Shown here in pieces: positions 44,034-57,326 of a stretch of 64,000 nt of DNA. A program made the translations under genes and the position numbers. The notes below the pieces were generated by a model. That model was not told the DNA's origin, did no database searches, and saw only the letters and a program-made list of their open reading frames with translations. The stretch covers positions 15,265,628-15,329,627 of the forward strand of contig NC_087075.1 of NCBI RefSeq assembly GCF_026151205.1, read 5' to 3'. How positions within the stretch are numbered: position 1 is the first letter of the stretch; the number at the start of each line of letters is the position of its first letter. This DNA is from Bolinopsis microptera (Eukaryota; Ctenophora; Tentaculata; Lobata; Bolinopsidae).

Positions 44034-45253
44034 ATCTTAAATAATGATTGTTTGATAATTATTATCAAATGATAATTTAACTGGATTGTTAATCGAGAAT
44101 TATCTATAGTAAATAGTGAAATGAGATAAGAAGAAGAGAGATAACATTCAAAGGGAGATAAGAGAAGATAGCAAGCGATCATTTTTAGCAAAAACAGGGG
44201 TCATCGATGACAAATGATGGCACAATGATTTTACTCAGCCAATTAATTAATTATATCATTACTTCATTAAGTACAATCAATTCTCGGTACTAGTGGTAAG
44301 TTGCAACTGTATTTAATATATTTGTTTATATAAGTTGAAATTATTGTTCTTGCTATTTCATGCTGAATTAGATTGGATACAAAACAATAAATAAATTCCG
44401 TCTAATTGAAGAGCGCAGATTATTTTTAATCATTATTAATCGACTATTTTGTATCGGAGATAAAAATATTGTTAGTAACTGAAGTCAGCAGTGAGATGAA
44501 GAAAACAGAAAGATATTAAATGGGTTAAAGGCTAAGAATAAAACTCAGTTTTTACCTTACGAAACTAATGAAGATAATGCTATGGCTGTAATCTAATCAC
44601 ACATCACCACTGTTGTAGCAGTGATATAATGCTGCAATGAGAAAGTGATCACAAGTCACGCGATCACGTGATATGATCACGTGATCAGATACCATATAAG
44701 AAGGACATGAGGAGCTGGAGTAGCACACGAAATGGGAACGCTGCCAAGCTTCGTACACCACGCTCTAGGGACAGTTCAAAATAGTGGGGCAAAAAATAGT
44801 GGGGCAAAAAATAGTGGGGCTTAAATCTTTACATAAGGGAATTTGAATAATGTTCCGTTTTTAATGAAATCCTTAGACATATTATTGTTATTCGGTTTAG
44901 ATTTCTTAAATTATCACCACAATGGTTAGAGCAGCCAAAAATAATCAATGAGCAATACACAACTGTGTGGACCACTGCTGGATAGCAAATACAGTTTTTT
45001 AACCTTAGCGGTTAGTCAGGCCATGGTTATTGAAAATATATGAATTGAATGCAGACATGTAGTTAAATCCTCCTAAATTGGACCCGTTAACCTATTTCAC
45101 TCTCAGATTGGATTAACCCATCGGTTTTCAGACCGGAATTAATTTAGAAGCTCTATGATTCACCGATCAAATATCCGAATAAATACGAAAAATTAGTCCT
45201 TCTAAATTACTAATAAGTAATAATTATACTAAATTAATTATGTGCAAGTTTAC
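44034..45253. other. Host intron with an isolated promoter-like site
   Basis: Two CACGTG boxes (44665, 44678) in a palindrome (gatcacgtgatatgatcacg) precede CATATAAG at 44693-44700. No gene of more than 27 codons follows. aaaatagtggggc is repeated three times at 44779-44821. Confidence 0.4.
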
Positions 45254-45703
45254 CTGGAGGGGTAATTTTACGTGGAACAGGTATCCTGCTGGTGACCTTG
45301 GTCTTATTCTGAGTAGGAGGCTTCAAGACAGGTGCCAGGGTCCTCTGCGGAGGCAATGGACTCGACTTCGGACTCGGTTTGGAACTCTCTTTTGGATTTT
45401 TATGGACATTGGAGTTTGCTGAAGCTTTGTTTGTCAAGTCTTTTTTGGGATTGTCTTTTCCATTATCAGGTGGGGTTTCTTTTTCCAAGTTTTGTTTCAT
45501 CTCACATTCAGACTGAAGGGTTTTTGTGCCTATTTTTGAAGACTCTTTCTCACTTGAAAGCGGACCAAGATCGGATGGAAGGGAACCTTTATTCGCAGCT
45601 ACTTGTTCAATTTCAGCGATAGCTTCTAAGTTTGAAGTGAGTCGACATCCTTTTCCCTCCAGGTAAAGGGGTATAATTTTGCGGGAAGGAGGAATAAGGT
45701 TTT
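45254..45703 (-). CDS. Host gene exon (Lys/Pro/Ser-rich)
   Basis: 450 nt, acceptor cttgtttttcag, donor GTAAAC. Reads NLIPPSRKIIPLYLEGKGCR and on through Lys/Ser/Pro-rich sequence (KPSPKSSPLPPQRTLAPVLK) to VPRKITPP. Phase 1 at both ends. Confidence 0.8.
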
Positions 45704-46006
45704 CTGAAAAACAAGATAAGAAGAACATGCAGCAGATAAGAAAGGAACAAGCATTTTAGCGGTAATTAGCAGCTAATTAGCGGTAAACAGAACTAATTAG
45801 CAGAATTAGCAGCTAATTAGCAGTAAACAGCACTAATTAGCAGAATTAGCATGCAGCATATTACAACAACGAGCAGATATTCAGTGCTTTTAGAAGTAAA
45901 GGTTATAGATTGTAGAAGCACATACAGGTCTGACCAGAAACACAAGAAAAGGTTTTCTGACAGGCGAAACACAAGGAAATGTTTTCTGGCAGATGATATT
46001 TCCTAC

Positions 46007-46120
46007 CTTGGATCATGATATCGTTTACAGTATCCTCAAACTCCTTCATCACGTCCTTCTCCGAACTGGTCATGGCTGTATCGTTCAGTGAACTTGGAGT
46101 GTTGTTATCTTTTGATAAAC
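46007..46120 (-). CDS. Host gene exon
   Basis: 114 nt, acceptor gaaaatcctcag, donor GTAGGA. Reads LSKDNNTPSSLNDTAMTSSE then KDVMKEFEDTVNDIMIQ. Phase 1 at both ends, with a helical end. Confidence 0.75.
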
Positions 46121-46245
46121 CTGAGGATTTTCGATTAGTTTTATAGTACTAATATCAGTGATATTAGTGGGCATTGCTATTGGATATGTGGACTGCAAGA
46201 TTACAAGAAGGTTATCAAACCAGGGTGGGCCATTATTAATATTAC

Positions 46246-46377
46246 CATTAGTGCCGTTAGTGATTCTAACAGAAGCAGCTTTGTTTTCAAATGATAGAGG
46301 AGACATAGGGGGTGTATCACGTGACATCTGTTTTAGCGGTTTAGAGGGCGTCGAGGAAAAGGACTTCTGCAGCAACG
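46246..46377 (-). CDS. Host gene exon (S/T-P motifs)
   Basis: 132 nt, acceptor gtctcttgtttcag, donor GTAATA. Reads LLQKSFSSTPSKPLKQMSRD then TPPMSPLSFENKAASVRITN and GTN. Phase 1 at both ends. The frame stays open beyond the donor, so an alternative longer form is possible. Confidence 0.7.
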
Positions 46378-46503
46378 CTGAAACAAGAGACAATTAAAGG
46401 AAACCATTCGAGCACCCACAATTAAACTTGTAGTTCCACAATAAATGTTCAGTTAAAGAAAACAGAATATTTCCTTGCGTTTTACAGTGATTAAACTAGT
46501 TAC

Positions 46504-46597
46504 CATCGTTGATGATGAGGCTCAATTTGCTGAGGACCATCACAGAATCTTCAACTGACACCTTGGGGCCTAGCAGGTCGATTCCATTCATAGACAC
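46504..46597 (-). CDS. Host gene exon
   Basis: 94 nt, acceptor ccctttcttcag, donor GTAACT. Reads VSMNGIDLLGPKVSVEDSVM then VLSKLSLIIND plus one base. Enters in phase 0. Confidence 0.75.
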
Positions 46598-47261
46598 CTG
46601 AAGAAAGGGATGTTAAGGCTGTACACCCTCTTATAATCAAGGATCTGAGAATATTCCCGTAGAAAAGTCTTCCACCCGAGGTTTGAGGAACGGCTCAAGG
46701 GCCCCTTCAGGATCAAATTTGGCTTGGGTAGACTTTCTGAATATGGGGCAGTTTTGCGCAATTGACCACGCCCTTTTTTAGCGCTTTCGCGACTTTAAAA
46801 TCAAAATAACTCCGCTTCTAATTTATTAAGGGATCGTTCACATTTCACATCAGCCAGCTTTAAGGAAGGGGTTCGGGAAAAATTAACCTTCTAGCGAAAT
46901 TTCTATACAATAGCTAATTGCGTAAAAAAGGCTCACGAATGGTTCCTTAGCAACTATATAATAATTAGTTACAAATATTTTCTATGGTCTAAACAAATTG
47001 AAAAGGTCGGGCCTTTTTTTAGTTTAACGCTGTCCAACAGGACTGATATCTAATTCAAAACATTAGTCGCAAATTTAACAAAGAATGAAATTTTGAAGAA
47101 AGATTATGAAACATTTTGAAAGAAATATGAAACATTTTGAAAGAAATGTGAAACATTTTGAAAGAAGTGTGTGCACAAACAGTTGTAATATTACTAATAT
47201 TACTAATATAACTAATATCACTAATATTACTAATATCACTAATATTACTAATATAACTAAC

Positions 47262-47381
47262 ATGAATGTTGTTCTCGTTAGGATGGTCCCCGCTAACTAC
47301 TGACTCCAGGGAACCGAGAGCTCCAAACTTAGCGTAACAAACTGTCGGTAACGGTACGTCCTCCGAGCGTAGTATTGACTC
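47262..47381 (-). CDS. Host gene exon
   Basis: 120 nt, acceptor cattatttccag, donor GTTAGT. Reads ESILRSEDVPLPTVCYAKFG then ALGSLESVVSGDHPNENNIH, in phase 0 at both ends. Immediately after the donor lies an (ATTACTAAT)n-type tandem at 47190-47262. Confidence 0.7.
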
Positions 47382-49599
47382 CTGGAAATAATGTTATTAT
47401 TAGTTATGTAATTATGACTGATTATTAGTTTGTATAATGAGTTTTAATGTATTTAACTTATCATAAATTAATTAACTTATTGATAATGTCAACACTGATA
47501 AGTAATGTATGTACTGATTGTTGAATATTGATGTACAGCCCATGCCATGGTACATAATACATATTATATACCATTTTTTCTAGTAAAATGATAAAATCAA
47601 TGGTGATGTGCGTAAAATGGCACATCACCACGAGGATTCAGGTCCTTGGGGAGTGGGGACCGTTAACATATTAAGTAATCACTTTTTGGACAATTTTTGA
47701 CCCTCCCGCCTCCGTAATCAGTTTTACATGTATATACTTTAGTAGCAGGGAGTAGTTGAGTGTGCACTTCGATTTATACGATTTCTGACAACACAGGGTT
47801 GTAGGGACTCTGGGCGGAAGATGAATATTTGAAATTCCAACAGCATCTTGTACCCTTCATTGTGCTGATTCCGGGAAGCATTATCTTTACACTCTCATCA
47901 TTCTGTAGAATGAGATATCGTTCATTTAAAATTGGGTAAGTATAGGCCTGTCAAGGATTGCAGCCCAATTAAGACCTGATCAATTGCAGCTACTCGTGCC
48001 ATAGAAGGGATAACTGAGGTCACCTGACAGTCGGTCCTATCACGTGACCGCTAAACCTATCACGTGACCTTGATTCGTAAATCCTCGGGCACGTGATCAC
48101 ATTCGTAACGTGTCGTATGCCGACTAGGATATTTTGTGACGTCACCAGAGCTCAAGCTACTTGATCGGGCCTTATATGGAATAATATAGCTAATATAGTG
48201 TATCGCGTGTAATTGGATCCAATTATAGGAGCTGAGCGCTCATTTATGACAGCATCTGGTATCACCTTCTGAAACCCAGCAGACAGCTGGCCCAGAGAAT
48301 CGAAAATAGAAGGATTTTTTATTGATGAAAATCGAAGCGAAAACCTTGTAACCCTATGTTTTCGAGGACGCTGAACAAGAAAAATGCTCAGTTAAAATAC
48401 TATCTAAAGATGTAATGTCTGATACAGTAATTTAATCAACAAGCCAGACAAGGCAGACACGGAGTCCAGGGTCAAAATTATTGATGGTCAACTAATTTTA
48501 CAATAATAGATAGCTTTGAACACGTCATTATGATTTTGAATTTGATTGGCTTTCCAGAACAATCAAATTCAATTCGACGATTTGTTCCAATCATTACTTC
48601 TTATCAGAATGTTTCGTCAAAATGATTTCGATGGTCAACTAATTTCTGTATCTATTATTATCAGCATCTGTTATATCACGTTTATCTCACGGACAGGTTG
48701 GGCATGATCGTTCTTATTCCTTTTAGGAAATTTACCACCTTTTGTTAAAAATAATCTATGTAGTACCTAACCTTAACCCTAAACAAAGCCAACATTGTTC
48801 GTACAACACGTATTGGCTTGCCCATGGTCACGTGATATCGATCCTGCATTCTGATTCGCTCTAGGGCTGCATGTCTATAAATACCCACACACAGACCAGT
48901 AAGTATGTGACTTCTTAGTCTGGTTTGATATTGTTACCCAGTACTAGTGAAAGTTATTTCTTCTGACCTCGTATTCTGTTCTTTTTCCCTCGTCTTTTTA
49001 AACCATAACAATTTTGATGAGGATTAAAGAATCAAAGAATTTTTGCCTGCCTGTTTTAATTTCAGCTGGTATTGTCTCGAAGCCCATAGCCATTTCTATA
49101 AAAAATGCCACCATTGTATTTCTGATAGGTCTAGATCTTGTAATTGTATCCAAGTACAACAGTCCTCGACATCTCACTTCGTGCCCCAATATACCTTTAA
49201 AACAGGATCTACAGGATGAACCACATAAAATTTGACTTTTTTTTGATAAATCATCACCCGCCACATTTTTTTATTTAAAAATTCAATTAATTATCATATA
49301 TATAAATCAAGCGTTACATTTCAGCCATGCAAAATTACAATGACATATTTAGATATACTAATTGATAAATGGTACTGCAATATAAGTTGCTTAATGTATG
49401 GCCGGATGACAACTAACTAAAAGAGAAAAATAATCTTGATTACATAATAATTAATTCGGCTGAACCAATGTCCTGCCCTTTTTGGATTATTATACAATAT
49501 ATATAATGTTGTCACTTAGCATTAATAATTGCTGATTAATTAAATTCTGTGTAACGTAGATTTCATTTTCCAGCTTCGACTTAAAGTTAAAGCTGTGTC
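47382..49599. other. Start of the 15.7-kb host intron
   Basis: No supported gene. CACGTG sites at about 48045-48080 and 48112, and CACGTG (48829) plus TATAAATA (48876-48883), look promoter-like. A 73-codon frame follows at 49014 but has no recognisable features. Confidence 0.4.
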
Positions 49600-50002
49600 G
49601 GGGGGGGGGGGGGGGGAAGGGGGAGCCAAGTGGATATTTGTAGATATTTGTAGATTAATGTAGAATGGATAATCCACGAAAAAAGTAGATGACATTCTAC
49701 AAATTTATACATTTATCTCCAAAAATTCAGTAGAATTTCTGGGCACATATTTGAGATTACATTTTTTGTAGATAAATGTAGATATTTGTAGATTATTGTC
49801 AATGGATAATTCACGAAAATTCTACAAATTCTACAAATTTATACATTTATCTCCAAAAATTCAGTAGAATTTCTGGGCACATATTTGAGATATGCATTTT
49901 TTGTAGATAAATGTAGATATTTGTAGATTATTGTAATGGATAATTCACGAAAAAAGTGGATGACATTATCCAAATATCTACAAATATCCACTTGGCTCCC
50001 CC
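49600..50002. mobile_element. Foldback element with TIR of about 32 bp and a 7-bp target duplication
   Basis: The left end gggggagccaagtggatatt (after a G run) and the right end aatatccacttggctccccc are inverted repeats continuing through tgtagatatttg. CTGTGTC flanks both sides (49593-49599, 50003-50009). The body is nearly three copies of a module containing gtagataaatgtagatattt and ctccaaaaattcagtagaat. Confidence 0.75.
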
Positions 50003-50689
50003 CTGTGTCCAACCGACTGTGTGTTGACCATTTTGTTTTCTGACAACTTAAAAGCTCAAAAATCTATCATGTCCCACACAAACCGTTTTTAACGTCCTAC
50101 GTACACTAAAACCCGATTCACCGTACAGTTGCGGGAAAAGAAAATAGTAAATTGGGGTTTTACTGTACGTGGTTTCAAGAAAAACGAAATCGTCAGGAAC
50201 CTGTTCAGAGCGTGACGTCGATATTATATTGCGAAATCCTTATTAGAGGCCATTCTATTTCTACTGCGTGGGGTTGACTATTAAGTTTCTATAAAGGAGG
50301 TGGTTGGCAGAACCACTTGTATCTAATTGCTATTGTTAAAATAGTATTCTACGGTCTATTCACAAACTTTATAATGTCATCTTATTTGAAATATCACTAT
50401 GATTTTAGCTAATGATAATCTACAAGAACTTACCTGGGGACCCCAGGCTATAATGTTCATAAACATTATAAATATAATAAAGATTCCGCCGAATAAAGAT
50501 TCCGCCGAATAAAGACAGGCTGAGCGCGGCCCCGTAAACAAGCACCTGCTCAAATTGCCTTTTAAATTCGATCATTAAATCGATTCAATGATTTTTCTCC
50601 TAACAGCAGAATAGGCCATACAAAATTTGATTTTGTTCCCATCACAAATAAACACGCGTGCGTGTGTGTGTAATTTCCGAGCGGCTTAA

Positions 50690-52397
<1,708 letters not shown>

Positions 52398-52574
52398 ACA
52401 TATTATACTAATACAGTAACAATACAAGTAGTATATTTCATGAACTCTCACTTAATTAAAGGTCTCTGTAGCAAATTATTTGCAGCTGACAAACCTGGTA
52501 ATGAACACACCTAGCTCAGATTTGTAATCTTTGACAATAAAAAGCGTAAGTTTTCTTTGCCAATTATATATATA

Positions 52575-52611
52575 TACCACATGTGTAGTGTACATGACTA
52601 CACATGTGGTA
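52575..52611. repeat. Perfect 15-bp stem hairpin
   Basis: taccacatgtgtagt and actacacatgtggta are separated by the 7-nt loop gtacatg. It follows a short AT repeat. Possibly structural; no terminator role is expected in this context. Confidence 0.75.
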
Positions 52612-53008
52612 AGCCAGTTTCTGTGCAATTCGAAATTGCATCGATTAATATTTTATTTTTGTTATTTTTTATTTAGGGGGCGTTCACATATTACGTAATC
52701 AGCGGAGGGGGGCGGGGGTTAATGATTACGCTCATAATAAAAATAATAATAATAAAATTTGGTAGCTTAAACACAAACTCTAAGCCCAGTGGATAAACCA
52801 CAAAACTTATGCTCTATTGTGTGAAACAAAGATACTAGATCAAGATAACTATCAAGGAGTGTATGCATAGGACATAAAAAGTTTTGGAACGAAGATGACA
52901 TGCTTATGAAGCGAGCTAACAGTCTAATTGCTAATAAGTTCAAAAAGATCATGACATTAGGTTGCATCCTAAACAGTTTAAGCAAATAACATAAAGTTAT
53001 ATTGTCAA

Positions 53009-53401
53009 TTAATCGCTCATGCCATAACTTTTCTTAAACAGGTGAGTTTTTAATAATGTTTTGAACAAATCAACATCAGAACAAGTCTTAATTTCAATTG
53101 GTAGTTGGTTCCAGATTTTCGGAGCAACAGTCTGAAACGCTCTTGGGTGCGATCTTGTAGATCCGACAGGTAGGTGTAAGGAGGAAGTTCTTCTGCTACT
53201 CGAACTAACAAATGTTACTAGATCACACAGATATGCAGGAGCAACACCATTGACTGCTTTGAAAATCAGTAAACATAACTTAAACTCAATCCTTTCCTTC
53301 ACCTTGAGCCAATGAAGGGATTTGAGCTTCTCCTCGACTGAGTCTCTCTTCTTTAATCCAAATGAAACGTAGAGAAAAGTGTTTTCCAGGGAAAAAGTCA
53401 A
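53009..53401 (-). mobile_element. 5'-truncated L2-like LINE, C-terminal fragment
   Basis: The minus-strand frame reads LHWLKVKERIEFKLCLLIFK, AVNGVAPAYLCDLVTF, RAFQTVAPKIWNQLPIEIKT and LFKTLLKTHLF. This is the conserved post-RT region of L2/Rex-type LINE ORF2. No RT or endonuclease remains. It sits between two copies of the 'attacgtaat' repeat termini and beside a long G run (53409-53432). Confidence 0.8.
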
Positions 53402-53716
53402 AAAAAGGGGAGGGGGGGGGGGGGGGGGGGGGTCAGGTCATGATTACGTAATTTTGGTTATGACATGGTGATTACATGGTTGTGACAGGGTCATGCAGTC
53501 GGGATTCTAGTCTATGATCTAAAGTTAAAGTCTCATACAAAAATATTGAAATTGAATCATTTTCGGGGCCAAAAGCTATCACATTTTGTTTGTGTTTCCA
53601 AATATGGTATATAGTTTTTGGCTCATAACACGGCCATTTTTTGTCCAAACTGGATGTAAATTCGTGTATGAGTTCAGGGACTAACAAATGGCTTATCTTG
53701 TAAATCTTAACGAAGA

Positions 53717-53790
53717 ATATAAATCTACTTATTGTAGGGATATTAAAATATATCAAAATGTATAAATCTACTTATTGTAGGGATATTAAC
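53717..53790. repeat. 45-bp tandem duplication
   Basis: tataaatctacttattgtag ggatatta occurs at about 53717 and 53761. Confidence 0.75.
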
Positions 53791-54442
53791 CCTGATTTTT
53801 TTGTGAAACTTTGCGGCCAAATTCTGAAAAATGCCCGGCAAATTTCAGAATTTTGCCGCCAAATTTTTTTAAAGGCCTAACTCAAAATTCTAATACAAAA
53901 CTTAAGGTCATGAGGCGATTCTACGTTGATTCTGAAAAATTCATGAAAAAACATTGAAACCCTATTGAGTTCTATTGTTTTGAGCGAAGTCAGTTTTGCA
54001 AATATCGCGAACTGAGATATGGGCGATTTTGTTCATTTTTTGCGATTATTTGAACACAGAATCCACAGTTAGGTAGATATTGAGTTGATAATCATAGAGA
54101 ATGTGTAGTATAGGATTACCTTTCATATTAAGTTGGTTTCATTCAAAAATATTGATATTTGACTTATATTATTTATGGGCCAAAATCGATCAAATTTAGT
54201 GCGTATGCCCAAATATGGGCATATAGTTTTTAGCTCATAACTCAGTAATTTGTTGTCTGGGTTTTGGGCATGTTCAGGGTATTTGGCTAAATTGGGCCTG
54301 ATTTGGACCAAATATGGGCATGGCTGCCCCGCGGGCACCGTTTGGCGGTTGGGGTCCGGGACCCCCACAAAAGTTTGGTCACCGGTCCTAGTTTGATAGT
54401 CAACTGCTATCTCGAAACCAAGTTTCACAAAAAAATCAGGGT
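53789..54442. mobile_element. TIR element, 654 bp
   Basis: ACCCTGATTTTTTTGTGAAA CTT at 53789-53811 is exactly inverted at 54420-54442. The body has no transposase; part of it (54130-54240) is similar to 53510-53620, outside the element. No clear target duplication. A C run follows at 54446. Confidence 0.75.
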
Positions 54443-54879
54443 GAACCCCCCCCCCCCCCCCTTAATATGGTTTTTAGTCTAATTATCAATATATGGGTCT
54501 TAAAGTGAAAAATATAACACGAGAATTCATGAGCATAATTTACGTCCAATAAAATCAGCGAACTTCCGGCACACTGTCCTGCAATTGTCTCCCGAAGTAT
54601 ACGTGCTTTTAGTCGGGCTATAATGCAACCAAGAATTGTAATCACTATGCTATTTTATCTTCCACCTGTGGGTACTTTTCCTATAATATGAGGTAGATTT
54701 ATATCAATTTGACGATTTTCATGTTATAACTAAATGGCAGAAACAATTTTCATTACATCAAATTCTTACATTGAGTTTCTAATATTTATTCATTGATATC
54801 AATTATACTAAGCATCTTAATTCTGGAAATTATGACGTTTTTATGAAATTATGACGTAAATTGTTATATTTTTAACAGA

Positions 54880-55995
54880 ATGGACTACTCAACATCTTTA
54901 TATTCAACATCTTCATATTCAACAGAGTTTGCCTTCAATAAGGCAGCAGACATTGCCTACGGATCAATCTGTTGTCTTTTATTCTTCATAGGAACAGTTG
55001 GAAACCTAATCAGTTTCATATACTTCAAGTCAAATAGAAGGGACATCTCCAATGTCATTTACATGATTATAACTGGAAATGACATCTTGATCAGCATAGC
55101 AATTCTTCCAGTTGGAATCTCATCCCTATCAAACAGACAACCAGGTCCCTGGTTTGCGAGTGAATACGGCTGCGTGGCTTCGGCGTACTTATGGCATATA
55201 TCAGTGTCATTGAGCATCTTTCTTGTAATGTGTCTAAGTATAAGCAGGACAATTGCACTGCTCAGACCCTTTAAACAACAAAATATTAAATATCTCATTA
55301 TATCGGTGATAACGTATTCAGTGCTGACATTAGCCGTAACTATAAGAATCCATATGTATGAGTTTACACGCTTATTTTATTCTTCTCTCATCTTATCCTG
55401 TGGTATATTTGTATCCCATTTAGATATTCCAGTTACAGACAAGGCTGAGTTCTCTACCTTGCGAGTTATTAGAAACTTAATCTACATTGCCCCGGCTTTT
55501 GTTGTTGCTACGAGCTGCATCATATCAGCAGTGTTGCTCAGAAGAAGTGGCGTACAAGTGCAACAAGAAGAGCTTCAACGTTCCAGGAATAGAGCGACGG
55601 TAACAATTCTAATGTTCGCCCTGCTCTATGGAGTCTGCAACATACCCCTAGCTATTGAATATATCTTCAAAACATACATATGGTTTACTAATGACTATGA
55701 ATGGTACAATGGTTTGTATCAGTTTGATACACAGAACTATTACTTTAACGCCGTGCAGACTCTACTCTTAGCTGCTAACTCTGCAGCTAACCCCATCCTT
55801 TACTTTTGGAGAATGCCTCGTCTGAAAGAAGGTACTCTGTCAAGTATCAGGAGGATATCGAGACTAATCAGAGAAGTCACAAGATCTGAAAACAATGTCC
55901 GCCAAGTAGAAGAACAATGTGAGAACAATGTCGCTCAGAACATCAGCGTAACTCCAAATCCACTAGCAGCTGCTACCGGAGAGACCGAATTATAA
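54880..55995 (+). CDS. Class A (rhodopsin-like) GPCR, orphan
   Basis: 371 residues in a single exon with seven hydrophobic segments. TM1 has GNLISF and TM2 has NDILIS (the conserved Asp). Cys before TM3 (SEYGC) can bond to the second extracellular loop (SCGIF). TM3 ends SISRTIALLRPF, so the usual DRY is SRT. TM6 has GVCNIPLA, where CWxP is usual. TM7 has NSAANPILYFWR, the NPxxY motif. The N terminus is short and Ser/Tyr-rich. The ligand cannot be inferred. The sequence tatatttttaacag directly precedes the ATG, so a 5' untranslated intron or trans-splicing is possible. The gene lies in the 15.7-kb host intron, on the opposite strand. Confidence 0.9.
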   Translation: MDYSTSLYSTSSYSTEFAFNKAADIAYGSICCLLFFIGTVGNLISFIYFKSNRRDISNVIYMIITGNDILISIAILPVGISSLSNRQPGPWFASEYGCVASAYLWHISVSLSIFLVMCLSISRTIALLRPFKQQNIKYLIISVITYSVLTLAVTIRIHMYEFTRLFYSSLILSCGIFVSHLDIPVTDKAEFSTLRVIRNLIYIAPAFVVATSCIISAVLLRRSGVQVQQEELQRSRNRATVTILMFALLYGVCNIPLAIEYIFKTYIWFTNDYEWYNGLYQFDTQNYYFNAVQTLLLAANSAANPILYFWRMPRLKEGTLSSIRRISRLIREVTRSENNVRQVEEQCENNVAQNISVTPNPLAAATGETEL

Positions 55996-56173
55996 AAACT
56001 GGAGGTTCTTATTTTTCGGTATATTTTCCGAGGTGCTAATTATTGCTATATGAACTTTACTATCTTATCTGGACAGAACTCAATTATAATAAGAACGAAA
56101 AGATTGCTTTAATCCTCTAATATAATATTAGAAGCAGGATCTTCTAATATAATTATTTTTATGTGCATTTACT

Positions 56174-56357
56174 CTAGTCTATAGTCTATAGTCTATAGTC
56201 TATAGTCTATAGTCTATAGTCTATAGTCTATAGCCTATAGTCTATAGTCTATAGTCTATAGTCTATAGTCTATAGTCTATAGTCTATAGTCTATAGTCTA
56301 TAGTCTATAGTCTATAGTCTATAGTCTATAGTCTATAGTCTATAGTCTATAGTCTAT
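56174..56357. repeat. (AGTCTAT)n heptamer array
   Basis: About 26 units with one agcctat variant, just downstream of the GPCR. Confidence 0.95.
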
Positions 56358-56371
56358 ACTACTGCTGTATT

Positions 56372-56607
56372 TTGCTAGTCTTATCATTTTCAATTATTAC
56401 TATTTTTGGAAAATTAATTTTCTGGAAAATCACAACAATGTGTTGTTAATAAACCTTGAATATGATAATAAATTTATTCAAATGTCAATTTGCTAGTCTT
56501 ATCATTTTCAATTATTACTATTTTTGGAAAATTAATTTTCTGGAAAATCACAACAATGTGTTGTTAATAAACCTTGAATATGATAATAAATTTATTCAAA
56601 TGTCCAC
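56372..56607. repeat. 118-bp tandem duplication carrying AATAAA signals
   Basis: Two nearly identical copies starting ttgctagtcttatcattttc at 56372 and 56490. Each contains aataaacc (AATAAA at 56448 and 56566) and a second aataaattt. If the GPCR transcript reads this far it has duplicated poly(A) signals. Confidence 0.85.
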
Positions 56608-56699
56608 TCGATACATTACTGGGCAGAATTTTTGTTGCGACACCCTACAACCAATAAGAGTACTGTACGCAATTAGATAATAATATCGAGATACAAATC

Positions 56700-57326
56700 C
56701 AGGTTTACAGAAACAGAATTTTAAGTTAATGAGTATATTCAGATCTATTGATACACTGTGATTTTACTTTTTTTTGGCGAGAAAAACTGTGCCTCAAGCT
56801 CACAAATTGATATCCTGGTAACTGGTTTCATCAACATAATACAACAACATAAAAAAAGGAAAATTTGGCATGTGACCCCATGAGCAGTGAATAACTCTAA
56901 TTTTAAACTTTTTTCGATCCGATTTTTAAAACTGACACATGCCAATTATGAAGGAGTGATGACGAAATGTTTGATTTATTTTGAGATTCTTGGGATTTCT
57001 AGCTATCCAGAGGACAGGAGGAGTTCAGGTTAGTTAATTTCAAATCGGAGTTGGATTGTGAAACCAGCGAGGAAGAAGAAAACCAATTCTTACGATTTTT
57101 AGCCTGACTTTACCCATAATGTTATCATTGATAAAAGGCAAATATCTCAAGATAAATAACTTTTCCAGATTATTTAACACTGTTCCACGTATCTGATTAG
57201 AAACTGAATAAGAATTGTTTTCTATGGATGTTTGATAATTTTAAGAATCCATTGGTGTTATTGATTTATTCATTGTGTAAGGAATGCTTACAAGAAAAGT
57301 AAAACAAACATCTCACTATATCACTA
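56700..57326. other. Host intron sequence, nothing recognised
   Basis: AT-rich. No exon, repeat or promoter of note. Confidence 0.4.

Noticed and set aside
49014..49235. A 73-codon frame after the TATA-like site at 48.88 kb
   Set aside because: No recognisable domain. The reverse strand is also open, and the promoter-to-start context is unremarkable.
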